Shown here one piece after another: positions 51,014-63,992 of a stretch of DNA of 64,000 bases. The notes beneath the pieces are model-generated. The model did not search any database and was not told the DNA's origin. It saw nothing but the letters and a program-made list of their open reading frames with translations. This stretch comes from Phialophora verrucosa (taxonomy: Eukaryota > Ascomycota > Eurotiomycetes > Chaetothyriales > Herpotrichiellaceae), in assembly GCA_002099365.1 (NCBI GenBank), contig MSED01000015.1, positions 62,001 to 126,000 of the forward strand, in the 5' to 3' direction. The stretch's first letter is position 1; each line of letters begins with the position of its first letter. The position numbers were made by a program, and so were the translations under genes.

Positions 51014-54000
51014 TCACCGATTCGAGAAGCTCGAGGCAGTACTTCCCGGAGGATAGGCCGAGGGAGGGAAGACCTGCCTCCGTACATGCTCGAGAATCTT
51101 GAGATCTTTGGCCAGGACCGGCGAAATCGCTTCGCTCTCTCGTAAGATCCGGACGGTACGATCATGCAGTCGCCGCAGCACGTCCTCTTGCACGAGGGAA
51201 CTGAGACCCGGATGAGGCGAAGTGAAAGTCGCATACAGGACGAGCATGTTCCCGAATTGTCTGCCATTTTTGTCAGTAACACGAACCATGACGAGCTGGA
51301 GATGCTACTCACGCGTGTGTCGTGCCAAAGATGTTGGTCACCACCAGACGGCGGGGCACTTTGTCAAAGGATGTCGTGCTGCGGATCGCGGCTTCGATGC
51401 ACTTTCTCGAGCCCTCCAGGAGCTCCGGGCGGATGTAAGGGATATCTTTCCCCGAGGAGTTGAGGTTCGAAACCGACGGTGACGTGACTTCAGATCCCTG
51501 GCCGTATCCTGCAGGTGATTCCGACGGCCGCTTTGGTCTCGGGCCATGTGTCGCTTGCAGGAGAGCGAAGCGCAGAGTCGGCCTCCAAATGATGTATTTG
51601 GCTCCATAGTATTTTCCTCGCATCCGGGCCACATTGATATTTGGGTGTTCGTGGTCGTTGTCATCCCAATCCCAGTCGTTCAGCATCTTTCTCCAGTTTT
51701 CCAAGTTGTCATCCAGCGCCGACATGATGCTATCACTCGGTCGCGTTTGCAGATTCTTCGATTCTCGGTAGAGTGTGGCGTGTACACTGTTCATCGTGGT
51801 CCGCAGCTGGATCTGGTACGAGTAGAACCTGAGAATGTCGTCGTCGGCGCTTGACTCGGGTATGGCCTCCAAAGTGATCTTGGTCGGGAACTCCTTGTGC
51901 TGAGGACTCTCATAACGTCCGATCCCACTAAGAGGTAATTCCAGCTCGGCCGCGATGTCACTTTCCAGCTGCAAGCACGACCAGAATGCAAAGTTGATCA
52001 AGTTGCGCCGGGCCGGCTTCATGGTATTCGTCACATAGGGTGTTGACTCGATCAGGATCTGAGCTGCAATGCAAGCCTTGTTGATGTAGAAGTAGCTCGG
52101 GATGATGCGCGCTAGCTGGCCCATGTACAAGCCCGCAAGCAGATAGGCTTGAATATGCGACACATCAGCGCCACCAGGCAACTCCCCCAATATGTCCGCC
52201 GCCTTGGCGAAGTAGGCAAGGCCGGGTATGATGTCCATATTCTTGCCTTGCGGATTCGCCGGGCTGGAGACGGTGCCATTCAAGGTGGCCTGGTTGTTGA
52301 AGGGCGAGGTGGGGGCCGACGCCGGCAAGGGAAGATCTGAGTACAGCGCACTGTGTGGCGTCGAAGTGCGCATGGTAGCCGTCGATGCCGGGCCAGGCAA
52401 GGGTTCTCGATGCGAGGTCACCTTGCCCAGTGCTATGACAAGCAAGACAATAGCATTGGCAATCGAGTGTTCAATGGGAGGGACATGGTTGGCGTTGAAG
52501 GCCCTGGGAGGATGACGATTGTAGTCATCTATCGACTTTGGCGAATCAGTCGTCTCTCGCTTGCGCTTGTGGCCAATGGCTGCCACTTGTTGTGTCGCCC
52601 GATAGTCCCAGCTGTATTTTCTCTTGAACGCGTGGACCATGTTGCGCAATACTTTCGGCTCAAGGAAAGGGTGCAAGATGTGCATGTTGTCCATGAAACT
52701 GCGGAAATATTTGTCGACGGCGTCCGAGTCCAGCATTAACCCACCGCCGGGGCTCAAACCACCAGGATGGTCTCGCGCGGTTTGATTGTGATTCGAAAGC
52801 GGCACGTGCAGTTGTCCACTGCCCCAAACGCCATGCGGTGAAGCAGAGGCTTCTTCTTCCATCCGTCGACCTTCGGAGGAATTGCTGTTAGCGGGACTGG
52901 GCGCACCTTCGTGGCCATCGCCCTTGTCTTCGCCTTCGCCACAGCCGTACAATCGCAGGAGGCCTCTTTGTGTTTCCTCATCCATAACGTAGGATGGAGT
53001 GATCCCCTTCGGAATCAAGGCCTTGATCGACGGCCACAGGACAAGATTTTGAGCAGCGGTGGTGTGCTTTGCAGGCATAGGCGTGTCTTCGAGGCTCTCC
53101 GGCTCGGTGTTGCGCAAGTGCTGGATAGATGCGGCGGAAGGATTTTGCGCTTGAGAGCCAGACCTGACCTCCGAACTATCCTGTCGCCGGAACCCAAACG
53201 GTGGAGGAGGGGGCTGGGCAGGACTTGGTCGCTCTTGGGCGCGCATCGGGGTGTGATTTGGCGGGTCGGTCATGGCAACATCCATGGTGGCGGCAGGCGT
53301 GGGTCGACTCTGCATAATATGTTCCAGCAACATGTTCATCTTGTCGTTCTGCTGCGCTAGGAGCTGGTCTATCTTTCCCTCCCGTTCCTCGGCCTTCTGG
53401 ACGAACGCCTTCACGTCCTCGGACAGTGAATCCAACTGTGACGTGATCTGCAGGACCTGCTTCTCCGATTTCTGTGGAGGAATTTCTCTGTAGGAACATT
53501 TCAACCCGTTGTCCTTGCAATGCTGACATTCGGGCCTTCCCTCGTCGCATTTCGCTTTTCGTTGACGACACGAATCACACGCTTGTGCCGCTCGCACAGC
53601 TTTTCGTCTCTGTTGGTCGGTGTACGGCGCAGGATAGCCATACGGGTATCCGCCCGCAGACGGAGGAGGCCCGGCCGAAGGAGGGCCATAGGCGGGCGGC
53701 CCTGGAGGCTGTCCGGGCATCATCTCATGGCCCGCCGTCAAGACATGGAGAGGAGGCTGGTGATGCGTACCGTTGGGCTGAGGTGGTGGTCCTGGATATT
53801 CATGACGCGGCCTGTAGTCCGCAGGGGGAGGATAGTATGAAGGTTCGTGGGGATTAGTACTCACAGGATGGTATGGAGGTTGCTGAACTTCGGCCGGCGA
53901 CTGAGTAGGGCCTGACACGCTTCCTGGACGGCCGTATGCTGGATCCGGAGGGTAACCTGGAGGTTCTCGACCTGGGGGTGGAAGTGGTGGAGGATATGAT

Positions 54001-54260
54001 TGAGGAGGAGGTGGTGGTGGGTAGGGTGAATGGTGGGCCATGTCCGGTGGCGGCGGACGGTGTTCTGCAGAATCATTGTAGGGTGAAGGCGTCGGGTTCC
54101 ACGCCGGGCCTGGCGGTGGCATACCTGCGCCTGGTGGAGGAGGATAACTGTACGACGTAGGGGTCTCGGCTGGCGGCATACGGTGGAGGTGGTTTGGCGG
54201 TGGGTGGCCGTACAGATTGGGTCGCTCGTGCTTGATATCCACGTCACCGACTTCATCCAT
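51014..54260 (-). CDS. Zn2Cys6 transcription factor with Pro-rich N terminus
   Basis: Exon 1 51313-54260 and exon 2 51014-51260 with a 52-nt intron (51261-51312; GTGAGT donor, ACTGAC branch, GGCAG acceptor); 1,064 residues from ATG 54260. The N-terminal ~225 residues are Pro/Tyr/His-rich (PPPPGAGMPPPGP type). The Zn2Cys6 cluster AQACDSCRQRKAKCDEGRPE then CQHCKDNGLKCSY lies at ~228-258, with all six Cys in CX2CX6CX5CX2CX6C spacing. A coiled-coil linker (QLDSLSEDVKAFVQKAEERE) and a fungal_trans middle homology region follow (VDKYFRSFMDNMHILHPFLE, AYLLAGLYMGQLARIIPSYF, FWSCLQLESDIAAELELP). It is a nuclear DNA-binding regulator; the pathway is unknown. Splicing restores the tail QFGNMLVLYATFTSPHP after THA. 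Its upstream side faces a ~9.7 kb gene-free region. Confidence 0.9.
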
Positions 54261-57200
54261 TTTCAACCTGGGGTCCTATGCCTGACAACCAACAAGCCCG
54301 TACCTCCCACGTCTCTATACCCAAGGGAACGTGGTACAACAAATGCGGCATGACCTTATGCAGAGGCGAAAGCGGCGCGCACGATCAACAGGTAAAGCTC
54401 ATGGCCCGATCGTTTATACGGCGCGTTCGCCAGGCTGCATGAAACTCCTGTGGTCGCACGTCCGATTCCTGCTGCGCAGGCGGGCTACCTGGGCTCCAGT
54501 TGGCAAGGGGAGTTTCGGTTGGTGGAAAAATGGGAGACCAAAGAGCGCGCGCGAGGGTTTGCTACTTTTGCAAAATGTCGTTCCTGGACAAGAGCAAACC
54601 CACAGGGAAGCGGCGCAACCAGTATTATCGGCCAGGCGGATTCGACGACGGTCCGATGGTCGTTGCGGAGTCGGATGGAGGTGGTGGGAGCGCCAGACGA
54701 GGTGTTGGTGGTCGTCTCGTAATCAACAAAGCAAACAAACTGACCCTCCCATAAACAAACAAATTTGAGCGTCCGGGAGCGGATCTTGGGGGGATGAGAA
54801 CTCGAGGTCAGAATTAAACGCAGGATTGCGGATGGCGTGCCTCTTCGAGTCTGAAATGTTGCGGGATTGGGTCGCGACGGGGGAGGATGAGGTCGTTGCC
54901 GCCGCCCAGTCGAAACACCGATTTTTCGAGATCGGGACTGTCGCAAAGCCTCGGGAAGAAATTGACTTTAGCCTTGGGCAGCAAGAGCAATATCCCGGCA
55001 AGCTCTGGTCGAGCTACGCGGGCTATGTTCAAGAAAAAATATCTAGAGAGAGGTGGTGATGTGCTTCTCGGAGAGAGAGTGGGGAAGCAACCGAGGAGTG
55101 AGCTTCGAGATTGTGGAATGGCTGCCCAACGGGCGTCTCGTAGCTATAGCAAGCTGCTTCGGGGGGGGATCATCCTCCAGGGCGGATCGGACGATGCTGG
55201 CTCTTCAAAACAGGGCAAGGCGGGAGGTTGGAGAAGATGAAGCAGAGGGATGTGCTGGGATGTCGATCACAGGAAGGGCCTGAAGGACGAGAGTGGTAAG
55301 TAGAAGAGGTGAGGTCAGAGTCGACGGCGGATGGAGTTGAGCGGGCACTGCGAGATAACTTCTTGGTCCTCGTACCCGTAGCAGGCCCGGCAGTGCTAGC
55401 AGCGATGGTGAGGGAAGATAGCAGTAGCGTCGTTCCCTGCCAGATGCCCTGCTGTCGATCGGCGCTGGACGGCTAGGCTAAGACACAGATGGGCCTGGCA
55501 GGGTGGACCGTGGGTGGAGGATTGGAAGTCGACCAGAAGCAGCGAAGTCAAGGTGAGGCAGGTGACAAGGCGCGCAAAAGAATTCAGAGGCAAGGGCGCC
55601 GGCTGCTGGGCCCTAAGATTGAAGCCTGCCAGTGCCTGGGAGACGGACACGGGCCCCTGTCGCCGCCCTCTTGCCGCTTGCGGCTAGGCGGCCAACCCGA
55701 GCCTACGGGACTGCATGTTACTGGTACGTACGCCGTATCCAGTTTTCAGCGCACGCCTCCCCTGCGGCGTGGAGGCGTTTAGATCGCTTGCCACTTGCTG
55801 CGAAAATGGGATTTGCGCAATGCGATTCGAGACCTGCCACCGACAACGTGCGATGGCGACTCGACACTTGCAGCTGGACAGGGCGTCGTGCGCCAGGCAA
55901 ACTGGGGCGGACACTCCGTTCGCTGTCGAGTCGGTCGCAGCCATCACCGTCACAGAGGCGACCGATCAAAGATGACAATCCCCCCGCCGGCGAGCCCCAG
56001 GTCTCAGATCTCGGCCAAGGCAAGGTACGCGACGACGGGCAAGCATCAGACGGATGATAACGGCGAAGCTGGAACCTCCTCCTAGAACATGCCATGCCCG
56101 GAACGCGGAAAGTCCCAGGCTTATACAATCATGGTGCGGGAATACATGACACATTCCGAGCAGCTGGGGATCGATAGAACGTGATACTACTGCTACAAAG
56201 TCGCCCAAGAGGTGAGCGAAAAGTGGGAACCAGTTGATGAATTCATCAAGCTGATACTCAACGGAGGAGACAATGGGATGCTTAGTTGAAAGCTAGAGGT
56301 AAGCGAGGGTGGCAGTCTCGCGACGAGAAATCTATTCTCCGTTTCAACATTGGGATATCTCATTCACTGACTTCCAAGCTGCTTCGGGCCTGACACCTGG
56401 GCAGAGCAGAGGCCCCAAAAAGAGATCTCTTCGAGATGCGAAGGATTCGAGTATGTACCCAAGTACCTAGGACATCGAGCAGACAGTCAAGTGACTTGCC
56501 CCTCGCGTGTCAGACTCGATTGATTTTATTTTTCTTTCCAGAGGAGGGCCAGGCCACAGTGGAGCCCGGGATGCTTGGGGTCATGAGGTTCAATGTGGGA
56601 AGCGACAATCTTTCATTTCCTAAGTCACAAGTAACTTTACCTCGTACTATTATGACCGTCGCTCAACACTCATCGAGATCTCCCTTTCATTCCTCTACGT
56701 CAAAGCTTCCATCTGCAGCTCTACTTGTACAAGTGCACCCCGTGGGCCTTGAATCCGCACCGCCGGATCGACTGTGTTAGCCCTGAGTTTCAAAGGATTC
56801 TTCCAGCTCCTCGGGGATAGCACGGCTTGGGTAGCGGCTCCGAAAGTCTTGATTGGCTGCTGCCAGAGTGTGTTTAAATTGTCTCGACTGACCCAACGAT
56901 ATCTCCGCATGCCGAGCCGGATGCCGAGGTATCCAGTACAAGTACTTCTTCGCCCCAGGCTTGGAGTGAAAACTTGAAGTTAGGTACGAGGCGAGCACAG
57001 TACGAGGCTCTCCTGTGGGACTCTCCGAAGTTCATGTTTCGGTCTGATCGGGCTGCTATGGCTGCTGGTTGGAGGAACGGTACTCAACGAGAGATCCTTC
57101 TCAACCCTACCGCTGGTCGCGCAGAGATTCAAGTTGAACCTCATTTCAATCGGCGTGCCGACTCCAATACGAGCAGCAGTGCCCGCTCTGCCTGGTTTCA

Positions 57201-60200
57201 TTCCGCCTGCTATGTGGCCTTCGCTTATAGACTTTTCGTATACTATGATTTATCAACAGGTTCCGTCTCAGGATGAATTACCTACTACGACGTGGGCAGG
57301 ATCTGCATGTCCTGTTCTTGATGCTGCTGTGCCCAACGCGAGGATTGTTTACCAATCAGGCACCCGTGAAGTCTCGTGTCCTCTTGTCCTCGTACTTGCT
57401 TTGGTCACGAGGTCTCCGTTGCACTGTGCGTCCCGTTCAGGATGCGACAACACTTGGCAACAACACGATTCGATTCTCGAGGTGTCCTGAGGGGTCAATC
57501 CCTGTCGGTCCGTTGGCATGTGCATAAACTCCGGCCACAATTGCTTCGTCTGGGAGATCCACGAATTGAATTGCATGTTGCGAAGAACTTCTGGCTTCCT
57601 TTTCGCCGCACCTCTGGGTACTCGTCCTGGTACCCTTCTGTCACTATAAACTCATCCCCTTGCCTATTCCAGCTATCAAGCCGACGAGTCCACACACAGC
57701 TGCCCAGGGGTCCGGCCTGGAAAATGCTCCCCTCCCCGCCACTCGGCTCCCGCCTCGAAGGGTCCAGTTGTTACCTATCACTTTTTGCTTCTCCAGCACG
57801 ACTGGATCCTGGGGTCTCCGTACATATTGCTTCTTGCTCGTTCCTCCACTGTGTAGATCACCAATGTCACCTTTTGGTTTCAGGAACGTCATCCTGTCTT
57901 CGCGACACAGGTGTGTATGCGCAGGAAGCATCCAGGCTTAGAGTTCATTACGTACACATTAGGTTCCGAGAACCGGAAAATGCCCGCCTGCACAATGCGG
58001 AACCTGTTCAATTTTCGGGTCGCTTGATGTTTCATCATTTATCCGCACTGGACGGTGTTCCGTCGCGTACCTGAGATCGCGATCACTCCATAGTCATCAT
58101 CTTGTCATCAGACGAGGATTCCGACACCGGAAGTGATCGCCCTATCAACCCCGGGCATTGCCACAACATGTGTGAAGACGTTCTCTTCCACTTGGGCAGT
58201 ATTCATGATCTCGCCAGTCGTGTTACTCGCTTCAAGCTCAGGTTCATGTAGACACCTCGTTTCGAGGGATGCAACATGTCCGCCGAGATGCACGCGACGG
58301 TGGAGATTTGAACCTGAAACACTGAACCTTCAGCAAGCTGCAGGTGACCGCGCATACCTGCAGCTCAACTTCCCAACCTCGCGTTTTATAACCCGTGAGG
58401 TCCATTTTCACGTTTGGTCGAAAACTCAGAGCCGGCTGAGCCCGGAACCGCACTACGGTCCAATAAAACTTCATCATGGCACGGTCTGCAGCGGGATGCC
58501 GATGCTCAAGCTAAACCGGATCCTCTGCATCGTCGACACGATAGCTCCGTCCTGGACCCGAGCGTATGTTTTGCGAATGATTTCTTGGTTATTCTTCCTG
58601 CTAGTGAATTTTGAAATGCCATCCTAAGCAGAGAGTACCTTGGCAAGCTGTGTCTAACATGAAGTGCAAAGACCTACTCGTAAAGGATATGAGTACTCGT
58701 AGGCGTCAAATCGTGTTCCCATTCGCGCGGAGAATGTCCATTGTTGGCGCCACAGGCGTCTCTGCAAATCACCTGAAGCGCCTGCGCTTTCCTTGGAACT
58801 GATCACCAGCCACGCCTTCTAACAAGCGCCCACAGGCTGGGCTCGTTAATACTTGTAACGTATCTGACGGAAGAGTTACCTACAACTGCCGCGACGCAGT
58901 TCCGACTTTGGGGAAATCACTCCGGCACGCGCCTCTTTCCGAAAGGTTCGATAGATCGCGCACAGTCGGGGCTCGAGGCGGCGAGCACAACCCATCGGCA
59001 GCACTCAGAGGCAGATCTTGCCCGGTTCTCAAAGCCAACGTACTTAGCCCAGTAGTACCCGAACATCTATTCCGACCTCCGAGGTCATCGTCTACATTGT
59101 ACCGGTGGTTGCGTGCTTGATTGGCGTCGAGCTTGTGATCTTCAGCTCGACTGCTACGTCTGAATCTTGGGGGAGACGCAAAGAATTGTGCCACGGCAAA
59201 CTTCGGGAAGTTCCAGTCCTCGCTCGTGCTGCAAAGGGCAGTCACTAGGACAATTAACTCGCGCACTGCCTCGTTCATTGAAGCGCAACCGCAACAAATA
59301 CGAGCCATGATCAACGGTTTTGGTGTCTGTCGGGTCTCCATGCGAGTCAGTGTCTTGGACGTCAGTTAGGGTCGAAGACGAGGAAGGGCCATCGCTCATT
59401 TCGGTTCTCCATGGCTGTGCGATTACTCCTAGGCGACGTTTCAATCGATAAACTTGGAATTTCCCTGACCCGTAAGCAGTAGTTCTGGCAAACTAAGGAA
59501 ATCATTTCACCCAGTGAAAAGACCCAAGTCGCGATCCGTGAGATATCACTGGTGCCACCAAAGTCAGCCTCTTGCAGCTGAGGGTGTGCCTGTCGACACT
59601 TCCCCGCCTTTCCGTCACTGCCGAAGTCCCTGTTCCATTCTGCTGGGTTGGGAGCCGGAAGGGATCGCGGCGGCGGGCCTTGGGATGCTCCCTTCGGGTT
59701 CCTGCCACAAATCCGCCCTGGTCGTCTAACTGTAGACGAGCATTCCCGTCGAGCCGTGTCGGCACAGTCCAGGTAACCAGTGACACACACCGGGTGGTCA
59801 TCCTGGTCAGACGCCTTCTCGCTTGAACACGAGGCTGAAAAAGCTACACATACATACGTTTCTCCTACTACGAGGTACTTACTGTGAATGTAACTTTGGC
59901 CGGGGACTCTGTGGGCACCTTGGTGCGAATAATCAACAAATGTCTCAGGCTGAGAAACCTTGCAAAATCACCAGGAGGCATCCTGCAGACGCAGAGTATG
60001 TAGCGCCGTCCGTCACCACCAAAAGCCATCCGTCCACCCCTCCCATCCCGTCCCACAAGTGAGTCCGAGTCAAGTCCTCTTTCGGGAATCGGTGGGTGTT
60101 CCTGAAAAAGGGCAATCACCGCGCTCCACCTCCTTTCCCCTCTAGAAACTTGTGCCGGGCTTCTCGATCTTTCGAGGCGTCTTCCTTTCCGACCCAAACG

Positions 60201-61976
60201 CGCCCCTCGGACAGGACGTGCCAGAGGGGGTAGTGAAGGAGCTCCACGTCCCACCACTTGTGGCCCAAGTAATTTCACCAAAGATGTGGATGAGGTTGCA
60301 CCGAGCGATGATTACGTAGCCGCTCCTCTCTGCGGAGACCCATTTGTGCCTGACGATGAGGTCAACTATGAGATCGCCGGCGTGCGCCTCCTCGTCTGCA
60401 GGCAGACCGAGAATGTGCTGGGTGAGCGGGACTAAACCAAGGGTGCATAATTACTGAAGGAGGGAAAGCAGACAGAACTCCTCGAGGGATGGAAATGTCA
60501 AACGTGGCGTCATCAGGAATCAGGATTCAGCTTTCTGCACAGCTTTACCATCACTGGGACGTCATGCACCCGACGCGCATCGATCCTGCGTGGAAGTAGG
60601 ATTCGCAGACCGCCTGTGCGTCGGCACAAGAGTCCCGAGTTACCAAATGGTACAGCCCTTGCCCTCGCCCAGAGTCACTGAAAAGGGCAGCAGCAAGCAT
60701 CCTCTGCGACATTGATGCCTGGCTCTGGCCTGGCTCTGATGAAAATGCTACGAGTACTAGTAGTGAGGAAGCATCCCTGGCCTGGAACCTGGATATGCTA
60801 AAGAATCGTTACCAGCCGCTTGTCTCGCGCGTATTGGTCAAGGAGTCTCAGACTTGCGGAATGTGTCGGCTTGAGACCCAGGGCCATGGTCCTGGAATTC
60901 CACAACCCACTAGCAGTCAAACCGAACGTGGACCCCCAGCAAGTAGAAAAAGAGCGATGGCATCATAACGACACGACTCGACTCTTCCGGCTCTCCATGT
61001 CTCCAAGAGAGGCATAGAATACTAGTACTCGTAATTCGTCTTTTCCCACAGGGGCCGTTCACTAGTTCCTGTCTGCTGGGCGCTCGCAAAGCCCAAAGAC
61101 CAAGAGATAGCTCTCCACACTACTCGGGAAGACGGGTGCTCCAAGTATGTACCCAAGCAACTTTTGCATGACGACCCCAAAAGCATCCCCGAGGGCTGCT
61201 CCGTCAATCCCCGAAGGGGGGAAGAAAACGTGGCCGATGTCTCGTCCTCGATCCGGTATGCAGAGTGGCACCCGCTCAGCATCCCATCAGCAGCCACCAT
61301 CCTTGGCGAATGTCACGGTGGGCTAGCCGCTCCGATAGCAAAGACTAGACGGGCCAGTCGCATAACCAAGACGATTCAGCGTGCATCGTATGGAGTATCC
61401 AGTTCACAATACGTGCCCGTGGTTGACTGCAAGATCCAGGTCCTGGCGATTGACGTGCCGTTCAGGCGCAGCTCGCATTCTTCACAGGAAGAAGCACGAC
61501 CCGATGTGGTGCGGAGCTGTGGACAATCATTTCGTTTGAGACCTAATGTGATGTAGATACCCAGTACCCAGTATTGCGCGGTATCGGCACGACTCGAGAA
61601 AGGAAATACGGAGTACTCTTATGTATGAGCTCGAGCAGCTCCACCACACGGGCCACCATCTGCTCGTGGTGGTGTGGCGCCGTCAGGGAGTTGTGCCTTC
61701 TACGTCTCGTACGTATTTACAAGTCTACTCTGTACTGCGTTAGTGACGAGTCTTCTCCCAAGAAAGTTACCATACGCAGTACTACTGGAATTAGTGAGTC
61801 TCGGTCCGGAGGTCAGTGACAAGAGCGCACAAGCACGGCACGGAAACACTCTTGCACGAGGAGCGCATTATGATTGCTTCGTGTCGAGACTGACTCGAAG
61901 AAGGACAGGTGCCATCGTTCCATCTGTGCGCAGGACAGGGGTGAAGAATGATAAAATGATCCCAAAAGCAATGGAG

Positions 61977-61990
61977 TACGAGTACTCGTA
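61977..61990. repeat. Perfect 14-bp palindrome TACGAGTACTCGTA (copy 1)
   Basis: Exact self-complementary 14-mer, with GAGTACTC as its core. The same 14-mer occurs at 62400-62413. Confidence 0.95.
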
Positions 61991-62399
61991 GTGCATCCTG
62001 CCACCGCCACGTGGGAATTCGGCAACACCCACCAAAAGGGATGGTGCGGCTTTAGTATCCACAGAAGGGCAACGGCTATCAGCCAGTGAATCGGTGTTGG
62101 AACTGCAGCGTCAACTTGACTACGAGTAGTAGCACCGTCAGCTAGGCGCGAGGAAGACGGAGACGGAGACGAACGCGAAGGCGAAGCCCGTGATAAGGAT
62201 AAGAAGGTGGTAGTCGTGGTGACCGAGAACCCCACCGGATGCGAAAAATGCGAGCCAGATCGCGGGAATTGTACTTGTTACAAGTACTCGTACCCAGAAC
62301 ACAGACCTATCCGCATGCTCGGTACGGAGGATCCATTTCACCAATCCAGTAGGTCGACTGAGAGGCCCGGTGCTGAGGTACCCCCTGTGCCCGCCCTCC

Positions 62400-62413
62400 T
62401 ACGAGTACTCGTA
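62400..62413. repeat. Perfect 14-bp palindrome TACGAGTACTCGTA (copy 2)
   Basis: Second exact copy, 423 bp from the first. Related partial copies: 58675-58682, 58691-58701, 60749-60757, 61023-61033, 61611-61618, 62121-62128, 62284-62293, 62771-62780. Confidence 0.95.
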
Positions 62414-63287
62414 CTGTGTCCTCGCACTCTTTCCGTATTTAGGCGCAACCGCAACCGCTTTGTCCATGGCCATCCTCGGCAGCCCACCGCGCGGCCGCGT
62501 GCCCCAAAAGCGTGTCGCGCCCATTGGCTCACTGGGCCTCGGGGCCTCTAGCGAAGAAGATCAAACAATAAACCTGAAACCTCAATTATACCAGGGGCGA
62601 GCCATCAAACCCAATTGGCCCGCGCAAATCCGCCCTTTGGCCGAAAATTGTCCTGCCTGGGAGATTGAGGGCACGGCGAAGGGCGGGCCTGGACGGAGGG
62701 CCAGACGAGCCCTGGACGGGCAAGCACACAGGCCACACAGGCTTGGAGACGAGCACCGAGTACCCAGAGCTACGAGTACTTGTGCGACTGCCACTGCTGC
62801 AACTGCAGCGTCGACGCGCGGGCGATGCCAAACATCATGGCATGCTCATCGAACAGCTGACGTACCCCGTACAAGACAGGTACTCGGTACAAAAGAGAGA
62901 AAAAGGGCCTTGGGAAAGGACGAGAATGCTCGAACTCGTACGAATACCGAGTTACTCCCTTTCGATCTCCCCATTTTCCTTCCCATGGGGGCCATGCAAG
63001 GCCATGCAGGCCCGGATCCAGACCAGACTCGCCTGTCGCCTCACTCTATGCGCCTCTGCAGAGATTGGGTGCATGCGCCCACTACTATGTATGTACCTAC
63101 TCATGGCAGTATTCACGTTGATATGCATGGTTCTTGTCGCGCATGACTATCCTACTGTATAGTAGTTCGTGCTCGTGTTGGGAGAGCTACTTACTCATAC
63201 TTACGGTACTTTACTGGCAGCGGCGGGCTTTAGTGATAATCGCGTCGCGGAGATGCGCACGATTGGTCATCCCGGACCCTGACAATT

Positions 63288-63312
63288 GGTGATGGTGATG
63301 GTGATGGTGATG
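63288..63312 (+). repeat. (GGTGAT)n microsatellite
   Basis: Four tandem copies of the hexamer in gene-poor sequence. Confidence 0.9.
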
Positions 63313-63960
63313 AGATGGCCGGCGCGCAGGGTCGCAGGGTCGCAAGTCTCGCCTTGAGTTAGCGAACATCCCTCACTTCGCCTATGATCAATCTCCACGA
63401 CAGCTGCAAGGAAAAAGTCGCAAACCTGACCAGTCTTGTCTGGAGGGGCTTCACTCAAAGTTCTACGACATCCCGTTCTGGACTCCCCTGTATGTCCACT
63501 GTCGACACGGCGCATCAGATTTGCGGTGATGAACTTCGCAAGCCTCGGCCGTGTTAAGGGGCGGGCATTAGCTGAAGGTGAGGTCGAGGCTCTGCCGGTC
63601 CCAGTACAAGAAGGATTCGCGGATGTTCGTGCGATAGACCGCTCTGTCAGGCAGGCCGAGCCAGCTTCGTTTCGTTTCTTTTTCTCCTCTCCGGGATCCG
63701 CACCAGCAAACGGGGTCGTGGTAGATGATCGTCGCTGCAGAAAGTCCTCTGCGCACCATATCCCTGCGCGTCGGTAACGCTCACAGCATGAAAAATCGAC
63801 ACGTTCGATGGGATCAACATCAAGGTTTGTTCGTGAGGAGCCATCTTCCTTCCCTGCCCGTCAAAATAACATCCGAAGTTTGGGGGGGAAATGGAAGGTT
63901 TTTTCGGATCCGTCGCCCTGGAGTTGGGACAGCAGCCAAGCCCGCCGAACAGGGGCCTCA

Positions 63961-63992
63961 GCATCATCATCACCATTACCATCATCATCACT
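63961..63992 (+). repeat. CAT/CAC-rich trinucleotide tract
   Basis: Imperfect (CAT)n repeat with CAC and TAC interruptions, near the end of the window. Confidence 0.85.

Noticed and set aside
54500..54754. Small ORF with CYFCKM near the transcription factor promoter
   Set aside because: A single CxxC and Gly-rich tail without other support; overlaps several unrelated frames.
57376..58074. 232-codon open frame (+)
   Set aside because: No recognisable motif and no splice-compatible neighbours; residue use looks random.
58131..58320. Possible tRNA- or pseudo-tRNA-like segment (GATTTGAACC)
   Set aside because: No pairing arms or paired A/B box with correct spacing could be built.
62370..63146. 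258-codon open frame in the gene-poor region
   Set aside because: Translation is low-complexity and lacks domain-like pattern, and it overlaps the palindrome and a second open frame; length alone is not enough.
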